DNA of 64,000 bases from Salegentibacter sp. Hel_I_6 (GTDB lineage Bacteria; Bacteroidota; Bacteroidia; Flavobacteriales; Flavobacteriaceae), in contig NZ_JQNQ01000001.1 of assembly GCF_000745315.1 (NCBI RefSeq), positions 1,240,001 through 1,304,000 on the forward strand, in the 5' to 3' direction. The notes below the pieces were generated by a model that was not told the DNA's origin, did not search any database, and saw nothing but the letters and a program-made list of their open reading frames with translations. Positions within the stretch are counted from its first letter, which is position 1. The number at the start of each line of letters is the position of its first letter. A program made the translations under genes and the position numbers. Positions 15,928 to 24,239 of the stretch are shown here, one piece after another.

Positions 15928-16701
15928 TTAATGATACATATCTTTAAGATCTGCCGAATGTAATTCTACAAAGAAATCAGCGATCATATCGGTTGCTTTT
16001 TCAATGAAAATCTTTCCCTTTTCAGCTGTTGCAGCTTTTGGATTTCCTACACCTGTATCTTCTGTTACGCTTTTCCATTCTCGCTGTGCACTTGCCCAAC
16101 CTTCTTTTAAAGCTTTTATTTTAAATGTTTTAGCCCTACCATCTCCGGCTTCTTCAAGAGGTAAAATCAACTCGGGCCGCAAATGCATAACCGCAGCGGT
16201 TTCCAGTTCCCCAGCGTGATCGCCGGGTTCATAAAAATAAGGCGTTGCATCTGTAGTTTGCCACCAGTTTACAGAACAGGCGAAAAGCTTAGGATATTCG
16301 AGGCTTAATTCCCTAATCATTTGCTTAAAATTATTTCCACCGTGAGCATTTAGAATCACCAGCTTATTGATCTCATGCTTCTGCAAAACCTGCGCTACAT
16401 CTTTTAAAATAGCATACTGAGTACTGGGATTAAGATTCATACATAACTTCAAATCCATTTGGCCGGTATTAACCCCAAAAGGAATTGTAGGTAAGACCAC
16501 TGCCTTAGCTTTCTTTTCCCAGGCTTTTCCCGCAGCACTTATCGCTGCTTCTTCGGCAAGAATATTATCGGTAGCATACGGCAAATGGTAGTTATGTGCT
16601 TCGGTTGCGCCCCAGGGCAAAACTGCTACACTAAAATCTTCATCTTTTACGTGCTTCCAGTTTGTTTCTGCCAGAACATAAGGCCTAATATTTCTTTCCA
16701 T
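15928..16701 (-). CDS. Creatininase-family amidohydrolase
   Basis: 257 residues. Metal ligands of the creatininase superfamily are visible: PWGATEAHNYHLPYATD (Glu and His), the NAHGGNNF motif and DHAGELETAAVMHLRPEL. The family hydrolyses cyclic or linear amides such as creatinine or formamidopyrimidine intermediates. The substrate here is unknown and creatinine itself is unlikely. It lies upstream of lrgAB with 14 bp between them, so cotranscription is possible. Confidence 0.88.
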   Translation of the reverse strand: MERNIRPYVLAETNWKHVKDEDFSVAVLPWGATEAHNYHLPYATDNILAEEAAISAAGKAWEKKAKAVVLPTIPFGVNTGQMDLKLCMNLNPSTQYAILKDVAQVLQKHEINKLVILNAHGGNNFKQMIRELSLEYPKLFACSVNWWQTTDATPYFYEPGDHAGELETAAVMHLRPELILPLEEAGDGRAKTFKIKALKEGWASAQREWKSVTEDTGVGNPKAATAEKGKIFIEKATDMIADFFVELHSADLKDMYH

Positions 16702-16795
16702 AAACTAAATTTCATTTAAAATTAGCAATTCTAAAGCTTTCCAACAGATTTAGTGGATAGAAATTAAAACTTACCTTTACAAAAAAACCGAATAA

Positions 16796-17848
16796 ATGTT
16801 AGATTTTGTAATTGTTGGTGGTGCACAGGCCGGACTTTCTATGGCCTATTATCTTAACCAGCTTGGCAAAAATTATGTTATTGTAGATAAAGAAAATGAA
16901 GTTGGCGCTTCCTGGTTAAGTCGCTGGGATTCACTTAAACTCTTTACTCCTTCAGAATTCAATAATCTACCGGGAATGGATTTTCCTGCGGAAGAAGGCT
17001 ATTATCCAACCAAGAAAGATGTAGCTGAATATTTTAAAAATTATATCGTCGAATTTAATATAGAAATTCGTTTAAACACTTTGGTAGAGCAGGTTAGCAA
17101 AGAAAATGATTACTTTATTCTGAAACATCGAAATGGCGAGATTAAATCTAGAAATGTAGTTATTGCTACCGGGCCTTTTCATATTCCATATACGCCATCT
17201 TTTTCAAAGAAAATAGCAACAGATGTTTTCCAAATTCATAGTAACTACTATAAAAATCCCAGTCAATTGCAGAAAGGACCTGCTATGGTTGTAGGAGCCG
17301 GAGATTCAGGTTTTCAAATTTTAGATGAAATTTCACAAACCGACAGGACTACTTATTTTTCCGGAACTACCGATGTTCGTGTACTTCCACAGGAAATTTT
17401 AGGAAAAACATTATGGTGGTGGTTCACCAAAATAGGTTTTCTAAATTTTAGCAGAAAAACCTGGCTAGGAAAAAAGCTGAGTCAGTCTAAGCAACCTATT
17501 ATTGGAACCGATGTAAAGGGGATCCTAAAAAGAGATAATGTAATACCTGTAGGAAAAACCAAGAATGCAAAAGGCGAAATTATCATTACTGAAAATCGAA
17601 AGATTGAAAAACTAAGGAATATCGTATGGGCCACGGGCTATAGACCTAATTTTAGTTGGATAGAAGGTTTGGAACTCACTAAAGACGGATATCCCAAACA
17701 TAATCGTGGCATTAGTAATATGGAAGGACTTTATTTTATTGGTCTTCCCTGGTTGCATACTCGAGGCTCAGCAACTTTAGGCGGAATTAAAAAAGACGCT
17801 CAATATCTTGCTAATTATATTGAGGCTGAAGAAAAAACTTTGGTTTGA
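16796..17848 (+). CDS. Flavin-dependent monooxygenase-like oxidoreductase (CzcO/YUCCA type)
   Basis: A 350-residue two-dinucleotide-binding flavoprotein. The FAD site is GGAQAGLSMAYYLNQLGKN (residues 8-26) with VGASWLSRWDSLKLFTP, typical of class B monooxygenase-like proteins. The NAD(P)H site is MVVGAGDSGFQILDEI (near 164-179), and WATGYRPNFSWI is the C-terminal FAD motif. The substrate is unknown; relatives oxidise amines, thioethers or metals-resistance substrates. It is monocistronic and divergent from the creatininase gene, with a weak -7 TACCTTTA upstream. A degenerate REP copy follows the stop. Confidence 0.88.
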   Translation: MLDFVIVGGAQAGLSMAYYLNQLGKNYVIVDKENEVGASWLSRWDSLKLFTPSEFNNLPGMDFPAEEGYYPTKKDVAEYFKNYIVEFNIEIRLNTLVEQVSKENDYFILKHRNGEIKSRNVVIATGPFHIPYTPSFSKKIATDVFQIHSNYYKNPSQLQKGPAMVVGAGDSGFQILDEISQTDRTTYFSGTTDVRVLPQEILGKTLWWWFTKIGFLNFSRKTWLGKKLSQSKQPIIGTDVKGILKRDNVIPVGKTKNAKGEIIITENRKIEKLRNIVWATGYRPNFSWIEGLELTKDGYPKHNRGISNMEGLYFIGLPWLHTRGSATLGGIKKDAQYLANYIEAEEKTLV

Positions 17849-17874
17849 TTATACCGTAAAAAGGATTCTTTAAT

Positions 17875-17929
17875 CGTCATCCATTTATTTCAAGATCTAA
17901 GCTTATATTGATTTATAAGCTGAAAGCAA
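17875..17929. repeat. Decayed REP-like repeat copy
   Basis: CGTCATCC followed by TTTATTTCAAGATCTAAG and, later, AAGCTGAAAGCA align with the core of the repeats at 6282-6354 and 48583-48662, but arm pairing is partly lost. The remaining bases to 17993 hold only a weak AAAGG/CCTTT hairpin. Confidence 0.5.
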
Positions 17930-17993
17930 TCTCATAATCTCAGGAATAGTTTAAAGGGAATAAACCTTTTTTAGCGAGCTTTCAAATGTTTAC

Positions 17994-18091
17994 GGCGCGA
18001 AGGGATTTAGTTATTCCGAATTTACTTCGAAAATCCCTGACCCTCCCGATAGAAAATCGAGATGCTCTGAACCAACTGAGCGAACTTTCTA
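17994..18091 (-). pseudogene. tRNA remnant upstream-array copy, anticodon-like TTC
   Basis: Minus-strand sequence aligned to the neighbouring tRNA-Val genes keeps the D arm (GCTCAGTTGGTTCAGAGC), a 5-bp anticodon stem (CTCGA/TCGGG) with loop TTTTCTA (TTC in the anticodon position) and GGGTCAGGGAT. The T arm is interrupted by about 22 extra bases between AGGGATTT and AAATCCCT. The 5' acceptor strand (AGAAAGT) no longer pairs with the 3' CGCGCC. It looks like a dead tRNA gene. A decayed tRNA-Glu or a rearranged tRNA-Val are both possible origins. Confidence 0.6.
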
Positions 18092-18136
18092 TAAAAGCGA
18101 AAAAGATCTTCAAAATATGGAAATCTTAATTTTGTG

Positions 18137-18211
18137 TGGGCGCGAAGGGATTCGAACCCCTGACCCCTTGGGTGTAAACCAAGTGCTCTGAACCAACTGA
18201 GCTACGCGCCC
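18137..18211 (-). tRNA. tRNA-Val(TAC), copy 2
   Basis: A 75-nt cloverleaf on the minus strand: acceptor GGGCGCG/CGCGCCC with discriminator A, D arm GCTC/GAGC, anticodon stem CTTGG/CCAAG with loop TTTACAC (anticodon TAC), T loop TTCGAAT. The body is identical to the copy at 18285-18359. CCA is not encoded. Confidence 0.96.
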
Positions 18212-18245
18212 TAAAAATCAATAAAACTAAAGCTTTCAATAAGCT

Positions 18246-18276
18246 AAAAAAAGGCTTCCTTTTATAGAAGCCTTTT
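18246..18276 (-). terminator. Rho-independent terminator between the tRNA-Val genes
   Basis: On the minus strand AAAAGGCTTC and GAAGCCTTTT pair as a 10-bp stem (18276-18249) followed by a run of T. It lies after the first-transcribed tRNA-Val, so the second copy may depend on read-through or its own promoter. Confidence 0.7.
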
Positions 18277-18284
18277 CAATTCTG

Positions 18285-18359
18285 TGGGCGCGAAGGGATT
18301 CGAACCCCTGACCCCTTGGGTGTAAACCAAGTGCTCTGAACCAACTGAGCTACGCGCCC
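18285..18359 (-). tRNA. tRNA-Val(TAC), copy 1
   Basis: Sequence and fold are the same as the copy at 18137-18211: 75 nt, anticodon TAC in loop TTTACAC, 7-bp acceptor GGGCGCG/CGCGCCC. It lies about 65 bp downstream of the folC stop on the same strand. Confidence 0.96.
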
Positions 18360-18425
18360 TATTCCTGAATGCGGATGCAAATATAGATTAGTTTTTAATC
18401 TACACCAAGAAAAATTTCAAAAAAA

Positions 18426-19646
18426 TTAAATTATTTCTGCTACGGTAAATGTACTACCTCCAACAAACACCAGGTCTTCGTCTAAGGCCGTTTCCAGCGC
18501 AGCTTCGTAGGCTTCTGAAATAGAATTATATACCCTCCCCTCTAACTCGAATTCTGCTGCTTTTTCCTTTAATATTTTAGCTTCAAGTCCGCGGGGGACT
18601 TCTGGTTTTGAAAAATAATAAATTGCTGTTTTTGGAAATAATGGAAGTATTTTTTCTAAATCTTTATCATTTACAACTCCCATAACAATATGTAAATGTT
18701 GAAATTTCTCTCTTTTTAATTGCTTAAATACCAAAGTTAAACCTTCTGCATTGTGAGCCGTATCACAAATAACCTTCGGTTTTTCTTTTAAAATATCCCA
18801 ACGACCTTGCAGTGAAGTATGAAGTTTCACACTATTGAGTCCATTCTTCAAAGATTCTTCAGGGATCTCCCAGCCTCTTTCTCTTAACACTTTAACCGCA
18901 GCAAGTACACTTTTAATGTTTTTATTCTGGTAATCACCCTTAAGATCGGTATGATATTTTTCAAATTTAAGGGCTTCAGCAAAATAGATTTCTGAATTAT
19001 TTTCTTTAGCTATTTTTTTAAAAATACCTGTAGTTTCCTTCTGTTTTTCACCAATAATTACCGGAATATTATTTTTAATAATCCCGGCTTTTTCAGCAGC
19101 AATTTCGGGAATTGAAGTTCCTAAAAACGCAGTATGGTCTAATCCTATATTAGTGATTACCGAGACTTCAGGCGTAATTATATTAGTAGAATCAAGGCGA
19201 CCGCCCAATCCTACTTCAATAACCGCAATATCCACCTTTTCCTGGGCAAAATACTGAAATGCCATCCCTACGGTCATTTCAAAAAATGAAAGTTCATTTT
19301 CCGTTAGAAAATCTTTGTGTTGCTTAATAAAGTCTACTACAGATTTCTTCGAAATAAATTTTCCATTGATTTTAATTCGCTCCCGGAAATCTTTTAAATG
19401 TGGTGAAGTGTACAATCCAACTTTATAGCCCGCTTCCTGTAAAACTGAAGCCAGCATATGGCTGGTGGAACCTTTCCCGTTGGTACCGGCGATATGAACC
19501 GATTTGAATTTTTTATGCGGATTATCTAAATGCTCAGCTAACTTAATAGTGCGGGAGAGATCTTTTTTAAAAGCCTGAGCTCCTACGCGCTGAAACATAG
19601 GTAACTGCTGAAACATCCAATCGACAGTTATAGTATATGTCTCCAC
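18426..19646 (-). CDS. folC: Bifunctional folylpolyglutamate synthase / dihydrofolate synthase
   Basis: Adds glutamate to dihydropteroate and to reduced folates in the cytosol. The Mur-ligase fold shows the P-loop AGTNGKGSTSHMLASVLQEA (near 53-72), FEMTVGMAFQYFAQEKVDIA, EVGLGGRLDSTNII and the domain-linking CDTAHNAEGL. At 406 residues it is typical. The start is GTG at 19646 (METYTITVDWMFQQLP), directly behind the tonB stop; the later Met would cut into the conserved N-terminus. It is the last gene of the exbB-exbD-tonB-folC run. Confidence 0.95.
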   Translation of the reverse strand: METYTITVDWMFQQLPMFQRVGAQAFKKDLSRTIKLAEHLDNPHKKFKSVHIAGTNGKGSTSHMLASVLQEAGYKVGLYTSPHLKDFRERIKINGKFISKKSVVDFIKQHKDFLTENELSFFEMTVGMAFQYFAQEKVDIAVIEVGLGGRLDSTNIITPEVSVITNIGLDHTAFLGTSIPEIAAEKAGIIKNNIPVIIGEKQKETTGIFKKIAKENNSEIYFAEALKFEKYHTDLKGDYQNKNIKSVLAAVKVLRERGWEIPEESLKNGLNSVKLHTSLQGRWDILKEKPKVICDTAHNAEGLTLVFKQLKREKFQHLHIVMGVVNDKDLEKILPLFPKTAIYYFSKPEVPRGLEAKILKEKAAEFELEGRVYNSISEAYEAALETALDEDLVFVGGSTFTVAEII

Positions 19647-20465
19647 TTATTCTGAAAGTTGAAAATTATAAACGATGGTTCCCACCTGTCTTGAGGGTGC
19701 ATTACTATCGCTATTGAACTTTGTGGCCATAGCCGCCCTTCTTGCTGGATCTGTGAGGCAGGAAGCACTATTGGTGGTTCCTTTTACTCCAGGTGTAGCA
19801 TTAATCACCTGTCCGTTTTGGTTTACTTCTATACGCACCACCACAATACCTGATTCATTACAATTCTGAACAAATTTTTCTTTATTTAAGGCCCTTCTAC
19901 CGCCTAAACGATAATTACCATCACCATCAAGACCAGAACCCGTTCCATAGTAAGAACTTGCATTAGGATCTCCGTCGGGGTCTCCTTTATCGCCAGCCTG
20001 GCTGTCATTTCCTTCGCCACCACTTTCGGTGCCAGAACGTTCGGGCCCGTTTAATATACTACTCATCGCATCGGTAGTAGATTGATCAGGCTTTGGTTTT
20101 GGTTTTTCTGCAGGTGGTTTTTCTACAGGTTTTTCCGGTTTCTTTTCTACTACTGGCTTTGGCTTCTGCTTTTCCTGAATTACCGGAGCTTCTTCAGTTT
20201 GCTGGGTTACCACTTCCTCTTCCACAACCGGTTCTGGTTGTGTTTGTGCTTCGGGCACGGTAGTTTGTTGTGGAGCCGATTTAACAGGCTCGGTAGGCTG
20301 CTCGTTTCCGGAGCCCACTTCAGAAGTACCAAAATTTATAGCAATACCACTCTCTGGTGGCGGATCTAAATATTTAAAGCCTAACAGAAATAGCAATGCA
20401 ATTAACAGCACGTGTAATACTACCGTGATGGTAAAAGATTTTTTTTCGTGTTTGGTTTCTAACAT
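19647..20465 (-). CDS. tonB: TonB-family energy transducer
   Basis: 272 residues. One N-terminal TM anchor (SFTITVVLHVLLIALLFLLG) is followed by a long Pro/Glu/Lys-rich periplasmic spacer (about 60-130, for example EKKPEKPVEKPPAEKPKPKP), a Gly/Asp/Ser-rich stretch (about 140-180), and a C-terminal domain with GIVVVRIEVNQNGQVINATP that contacts receptor TonB boxes. It transmits proton-motive force from ExbBD to outer-membrane receptors. It lies 8 bp after exbD. Confidence 0.9.
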   Translation of the reverse strand: MLETKHEKKSFTITVVLHVLLIALLFLLGFKYLDPPPESGIAINFGTSEVGSGNEQPTEPVKSAPQQTTVPEAQTQPEPVVEEEVVTQQTEEAPVIQEKQKPKPVVEKKPEKPVEKPPAEKPKPKPDQSTTDAMSSILNGPERSGTESGGEGNDSQAGDKGDPDGDPNASSYYGTGSGLDGDGNYRLGGRRALNKEKFVQNCNESGIVVVRIEVNQNGQVINATPGVKGTTNSASCLTDPARRAAMATKFNSDSNAPSRQVGTIVYNFQLSE

Positions 20466-20473
20466 GATTAGGT

Positions 20474-20866
20474 CTATTCGGGTTTAACCGCTAAAACGAT
20501 TTTATAACTATTTCGGTTGGCAATATCCATAACATTAACCGCTTTCTCTATAGGCACTCCTTCTTCAGCCCTTAAAATAATGGTTGGCTTTTCTTTGCCA
20601 GATAATTTGGTTTTTAAAGTACTTTCTAATGCTGACTGCGTAATACGTTGATCGTCTACATAGAATTGAAGGTCTTTGGTGATACTCACCGCAACATTCT
20701 GAACACTGGTTGTTTTTCCTTTAGCTTTTGGAAGTATGAGGTCCAAAGCTTCTGGAGTAATTACCGGCGAGGTGAGCATAAAAAAGATCAACAACAGAAA
20801 GACAATATCTGTCATCGAGCTCATACTGAACTCGGGGCTTACTTTATTTCTTCCTCTTAAATTCAT
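20474..20866 (-). CDS. exbD: Biopolymer transport protein ExbD/TolR
   Basis: 130 residues. A cytosolic tail (RGRNKVSPEFSMSSMTD) leads into a single TM helix, DIVFLLLIFFMLTSPV, whose leading Asp is the protonatable residue of the motor. The periplasmic domain contains LDLILPKAKGKT and GVPIEKAVNVMDIANRNSYK. It partners with ExbB 1 base upstream and TonB downstream. Confidence 0.95.
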   Translation of the reverse strand: MNLRGRNKVSPEFSMSSMTDIVFLLLIFFMLTSPVITPEALDLILPKAKGKTTSVQNVAVSITKDLQFYVDDQRITQSALESTLKTKLSGKEKPTIILRAEEGVPIEKAVNVMDIANRNSYKIVLAVKPE

Positions 20867-20867
20867 A

Positions 20868-21569
20868 TTAAGCGGGCTCGTTTAACAGGTCAAGGAAATC
20901 TACCGCAGTAGCTTCCATTTGGTGTACTACTTTATCGGTTTTTACTACTAAGTGGTTATAACCAATATAGGCAATAATACCTACAATAAGTCCGGCAACG
21001 GTTGTGGTCATCGCGGTATAAATACCTTCGGCTAATGCTCCCATTTGCGCCTGCCCACTACTGGTGGCCAACTCATGAAAAGCAATTACCATACCGATTA
21101 CGGTACCTAAAAACCCAATCATTGGGGCGGCTCCTGCGATGGTCGCCAGAACACTAACGTTCTTTTCTAATTTATAAACTTCTAAACGTCCCGCGTTTTC
21201 TATAGCAGTATTAATATCCTCTAAAGGGCTTCCAATTCTGGAAATTCCTTTTTCTGTTAATCTTGCCACCGGAGAATCACTTTGTGCACAACGCATCTTG
21301 GCCGATTCTATATTTCCGTTTACTACGTTATCCTTAATTTGAAGCATAAAATTCTTATCTACCTGGCTGGCCGATTTTATAGCAAAAAGCCTTTCGAAAT
21401 AAATATAAACTGCTGCAAACAGCAGGATAAAAAGAATAAAGATAATGATTTGGCCTCCAAGGCCTCCACTAAGCATTAAATCGAATAAAGACAGGGTTTT
21501 TTCTTCCACTACCGGTTCTGCCTCCTGGGCGGCTTCGGCAACGCCGTCCTGCTGAAAAAAGTATAGCAT
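20868..21569 (-). CDS. exbB: MotA/TolQ/ExbB proton channel protein
   Basis: 233 residues, three TM helices (about 34-56, 139-161 and 180-200). Family motifs: IAGAAPMIGFLGTVIGMVIA, GALAEGIYTAMTTTVAGLIV and IIAYIGYNHLV. It forms the pentameric stator around ExbD. It is the first gene of the operon, with a promoter at 21624-21652. Confidence 0.95.
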   Translation of the reverse strand: MLYFFQQDGVAEAAQEAEPVVEEKTLSLFDLMLSGGLGGQIIIFILFILLFAAVYIYFERLFAIKSASQVDKNFMLQIKDNVVNGNIESAKMRCAQSDSPVARLTEKGISRIGSPLEDINTAIENAGRLEVYKLEKNVSVLATIAGAAPMIGFLGTVIGMVIAFHELATSSGQAQMGALAEGIYTAMTTTVAGLIVGIIAYIGYNHLVVKTDKVVHQMEATAVDFLDLLNEPA

Positions 21570-21623
21570 AGGTTTCTATTAGGGTTTTTAATGTAACGTG
21601 ATAAACCAGATTTAATTGTGAAT

Positions 21624-21652
21624 CAAATTTAGTAAAATAATTAGCAGTGCAA
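21624..21652 (-). promoter_or_regulatory. exbB-operon promoter
   Basis: On the minus strand: TTG (21652-21650), an 18-bp spacer, and the perfect -7 element TAAATTTG (21631-21624), 54 bp upstream of exbB. Confidence 0.6.
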
Positions 21653-21715
21653 ACTGCTTTATCTTAATTGGGAGTTTTTTATTTTTTAGAGCGTAATTTC
21701 ATTCAATTTTGGCCA

Positions 21716-21742
21716 TAAAAAATCCCACTCGAGAGTGGGATC
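21716..21742 (-). terminator. Terminator after the Glu/Leu/Phe/Val dehydrogenase gene
   Basis: ATCCCACT/AGTGGGAT, an 8-bp stem with a 4-base CTCG-type loop, followed on the minus strand by six T. It lies about 50 bp after the dehydrogenase stop. Confidence 0.85.
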
Positions 21743-21789
21743 TTCAGAAATAATCTCAATCAACTAAAATTAAAAGATTAATCAGAAAT

Positions 21790-23016
21790 TTATACCAATT
21801 GCTTTAACGCAACCTCAAAAGCGGTTTTACTAATATTGGTTTTACTGCTATTATTATCGTAAGTATTCTGAATAGCATTTTTAATGGTCATAGAAGTGTC
21901 ATTAAAAATAGACTCATCGGTCATTTGTACTCTTCTTTCCATAAAATAAGCAAAAACTCTCGCCATTCCGCAGTTTCCTATAAAATCTGGAATTAGGCTT
22001 ACTTTTTCATCTGTAGACTCCATAATAGAACCAAAGAAAATTTCTTTATCGGCAAAAGGGACATTGGCGCCACTGGTAATGACCTCTAATTTTCTTTCAA
22101 TAAGACTATTAATTTGATCCTGGGTGATTAAACGAGAGGCAGCACAAGGTGCAAATATCTCGGCATCAAGTTCCCAAATTTTCTCATTGATTTCTTCAAA
22201 AGGAATTAAATTATCGTGCTTAAGGGTATTTCCTTCCTTATTAAGAAAAAGTGTTTTAATTTCTTCAAAAGTGAATCCTTCTTCATTAATTAAACCTCCA
22301 ACACGGTCTATGATTCCAACTATCTTAACACCCATTTGCGAAAGGTAATAAGCTGCGGCTGAACCAACATTTCCAAAGCCCTGAACAATAGCTCTTTTAC
22401 CTTTTATATCCCCTCCATAAATATCGTAGTAATGTTTAACAGATTCGGCTACGCCGTATCCGGTAATCATATCTGCGACGGTATATTTTCTGGTTACATC
22501 TGGAGAAAAACGAGTATTTTCCAAAACCTTGATCACCCCCTGACGCAACTGTCCAATTCTATTAATCTTATCGGCTTCTGTAGGTTTAAAATGCCCGTTA
22601 AAAACACCTTCTTGTGGGTGCCAAACTCCACAATCTTCAGTAATTGGAATTACTTCATTTATTTCATCAACATTAAGATCACCCCCGGTACCGTAGTAGC
22701 TTTTCAATAATGGCGAAACTGCCTTATACCAGCGTTCTAAAACTCCTTTTTTACGCGGATCTTTTGGATCGAAGTTTATTCCAGACTTTGCTCCTCCAAT
22801 TGGAGGTCCTGAAACGGTAAATTTCACCTCCATGGTTTTAGCTAATGAAAGTACTTCATTTTGATCTAAACCTACACGCATCCTGGTTCCACCGCCGGCA
22901 GCACCACCGCGTAAAGAATTTATTACGGTCCAACCTTCAGCTTCAGTTTCAGAATCTTTCCAGTTGAAAACGATTTCGGGTTCTTTATTTTCGTATAATT
23001 TCAATAATTCCTTCAT
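21790..23016 (-). CDS. Glu/Leu/Phe/Val-type amino acid dehydrogenase
   Basis: An NAD(P)-dependent oxidative deaminase of an amino acid, probably glutamate or a branched-chain amino acid. Residues 1-408 from ATG 23016; the frame extends only through a TTG. Substrate-domain motifs are GGAAGGGTRMRVG and SGPPIGGAKSGINFDPKDP, followed by a Rossmann domain with VQGFGNVGSAAAYYLSQMGV. CAASRLITQDQIN and EVITSGANVP complete the fold. Its specificity is not resolvable by eye; it lies 2.6 kb from gltBD. Confidence 0.9.
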   Translation of the reverse strand: MKELLKLYENKEPEIVFNWKDSETEAEGWTVINSLRGGAAGGGTRMRVGLDQNEVLSLAKTMEVKFTVSGPPIGGAKSGINFDPKDPRKKGVLERWYKAVSPLLKSYYGTGGDLNVDEINEVIPITEDCGVWHPQEGVFNGHFKPTEADKINRIGQLRQGVIKVLENTRFSPDVTRKYTVADMITGYGVAESVKHYYDIYGGDIKGKRAIVQGFGNVGSAAAYYLSQMGVKIVGIIDRVGGLINEEGFTFEEIKTLFLNKEGNTLKHDNLIPFEEINEKIWELDAEIFAPCAASRLITQDQINSLIERKLEVITSGANVPFADKEIFFGSIMESTDEKVSLIPDFIGNCGMARVFAYFMERRVQMTDESIFNDTSMTIKNAIQNTYDNNSSKTNISKTAFEVALKQLV

Positions 23017-23081
23017 TAATACTCTAATTTTTCGCAAATATATAAACTAAGTAGTATATTTTTAGTTTTTCAGCAAAAATC

Positions 23082-24146
23082 TCAAATTTCATAAATCACT
23101 CCTGAGGAATGATCTTTTTTAGCACCGGTAACCGATTTTAATACATTTACCTCATCTCTAAGTTTTAAAACTCCCAGTAAACCGAAAATCAGAGCTTCTT
23201 TATAGTTAATAATTTCATCTGAAGGAATGGTGAAATGACATTGAGATTCATTTTTAAGCAGTCGCATCAAAAAATTATTAAAAGTACCGCCGCCGGTCAT
23301 TAATACTTTAGATTCAGGACCATCGTCTAAAGTTTTGGCTATTTGCTGCGCCAGATGAAACGTAAATGTGTGTAGAATATTTGGGATATTCTCCTCGTAT
23401 TTTTCCAGAATAGGAAAAACTTCAGATTTCACCCACTCAATTCCCAACGATTTTGGGGGTTTTTGAGCATAAAAAGGGAGTTTATTTAATTCTTTAAGTA
23501 AATTTTTATTCAATTCACCTGAAGATGCTAATTTCCCGCCTTCGTCAAATTCTTTTCCCAATTTTTGCGAATAGTAATTTAAAACAGTGTTTACGGCACA
23601 GATATCATAGGCCAGGCGTTGCCCATTTTTTTCCGTAGAAATATTTGCAAAACCGCCCAAATTCACACAATATTTATAATCTGAAAAAAGCAATTTATCT
23701 CCAATAGGCACCAGCGGAGCGCCCTGGCCACCCAATGCAACATCCTGTACTCTAAAATCGCAAATTACTTTTTGCCCAGATAGATAAGCCAATTCAGGTA
23801 AGTTTCCAATTTGTAAAGTATAATTATTTTCCGGTTCATGTTTAATAGTATGACCGTGACTGCAAACCGCATCAATATCTTTTATTTGGTGGGTTTCAAT
23901 AAATCTAGAAATAATCCCAGCCAAAAAATTGGTATATTTCTTATTAAGATCGGTTAATCTTTCTTCGGAATAATTAATTGCACCAGCCAAAGTTTCCTGC
24001 CAGTTCAGGGGGTAAGGAACGGTTTCAGCTTTTAAGATCTTGTAACTCCACGAGTTCTTAAAATCAAAATTAACATAAACCAAATCGATGCCGTCCAGGG
24101 AGGTGCCAGACATTACTCCGATAACTTTGTAGTTCGCTTTTTTCAT
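23082..24146 (-). CDS. anmK: Anhydro-N-acetylmuramic acid kinase
   Basis: Phosphorylates and opens 1,6-anhydro-MurNAc during murein recycling. ATG 24146 gives MKKANYKVIGVMSGTSLDGI, placing the ATP-binding motif GVMSGTSLDGID at 10-21. The open frame begins 21 codons earlier but those residues do not fit the family. Further motifs are VCSHGHTIKH, VNLGGFANIS, FDEGGKLASSG and LMTGGGTFNNFLM. At 354 residues it is normal. It is divergent from the acyl-CoA dehydrogenase gene. Confidence 0.94.
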   Translation of the reverse strand: MKKANYKVIGVMSGTSLDGIDLVYVNFDFKNSWSYKILKAETVPYPLNWQETLAGAINYSEERLTDLNKKYTNFLAGIISRFIETHQIKDIDAVCSHGHTIKHEPENNYTLQIGNLPELAYLSGQKVICDFRVQDVALGGQGAPLVPIGDKLLFSDYKYCVNLGGFANISTEKNGQRLAYDICAVNTVLNYYSQKLGKEFDEGGKLASSGELNKNLLKELNKLPFYAQKPPKSLGIEWVKSEVFPILEKYEENIPNILHTFTFHLAQQIAKTLDDGPESKVLMTGGGTFNNFLMRLLKNESQCHFTIPSDEIINYKEALIFGLLGVLKLRDEVNVLKSVTGAKKDHSSGVIYEI

Positions 24147-24170
24147 ATTCGTAAAATTAATGAAACTAAA

Positions 24171-24201
24171 TTGAAAATTACACACCAAAACTTTACCTTT
24201 G
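24171..24201 (+). promoter_or_regulatory. Acyl-CoA dehydrogenase promoter
   Basis: TTG (24171-24173), a 20-bp spacer and the perfect -7 element TACCTTTG (24194-24201), 39 bp before the ATG. This is the standard Bacteroidota sigma-ABfr layout. Confidence 0.75.
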
Positions 24202-24239
24202 GTGACCAAAATTAGATTTTCCTAAATTAAAATAATAAT

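Noticed and set aside
18137..18359. Repeated units that could suggest a small CRISPR-like array
   Set aside because: The repeats are two complete tRNA-Val cloverleaves and a remnant, not short repeats with spacers.
20082..20369. A 95-codon plus-strand ORF rich in Phe, Trp and Leu
   Set aside because: It is the complement of the Pro/Lys/Glu-rich linker of tonB; its hydrophobicity is a by-product of that composition.
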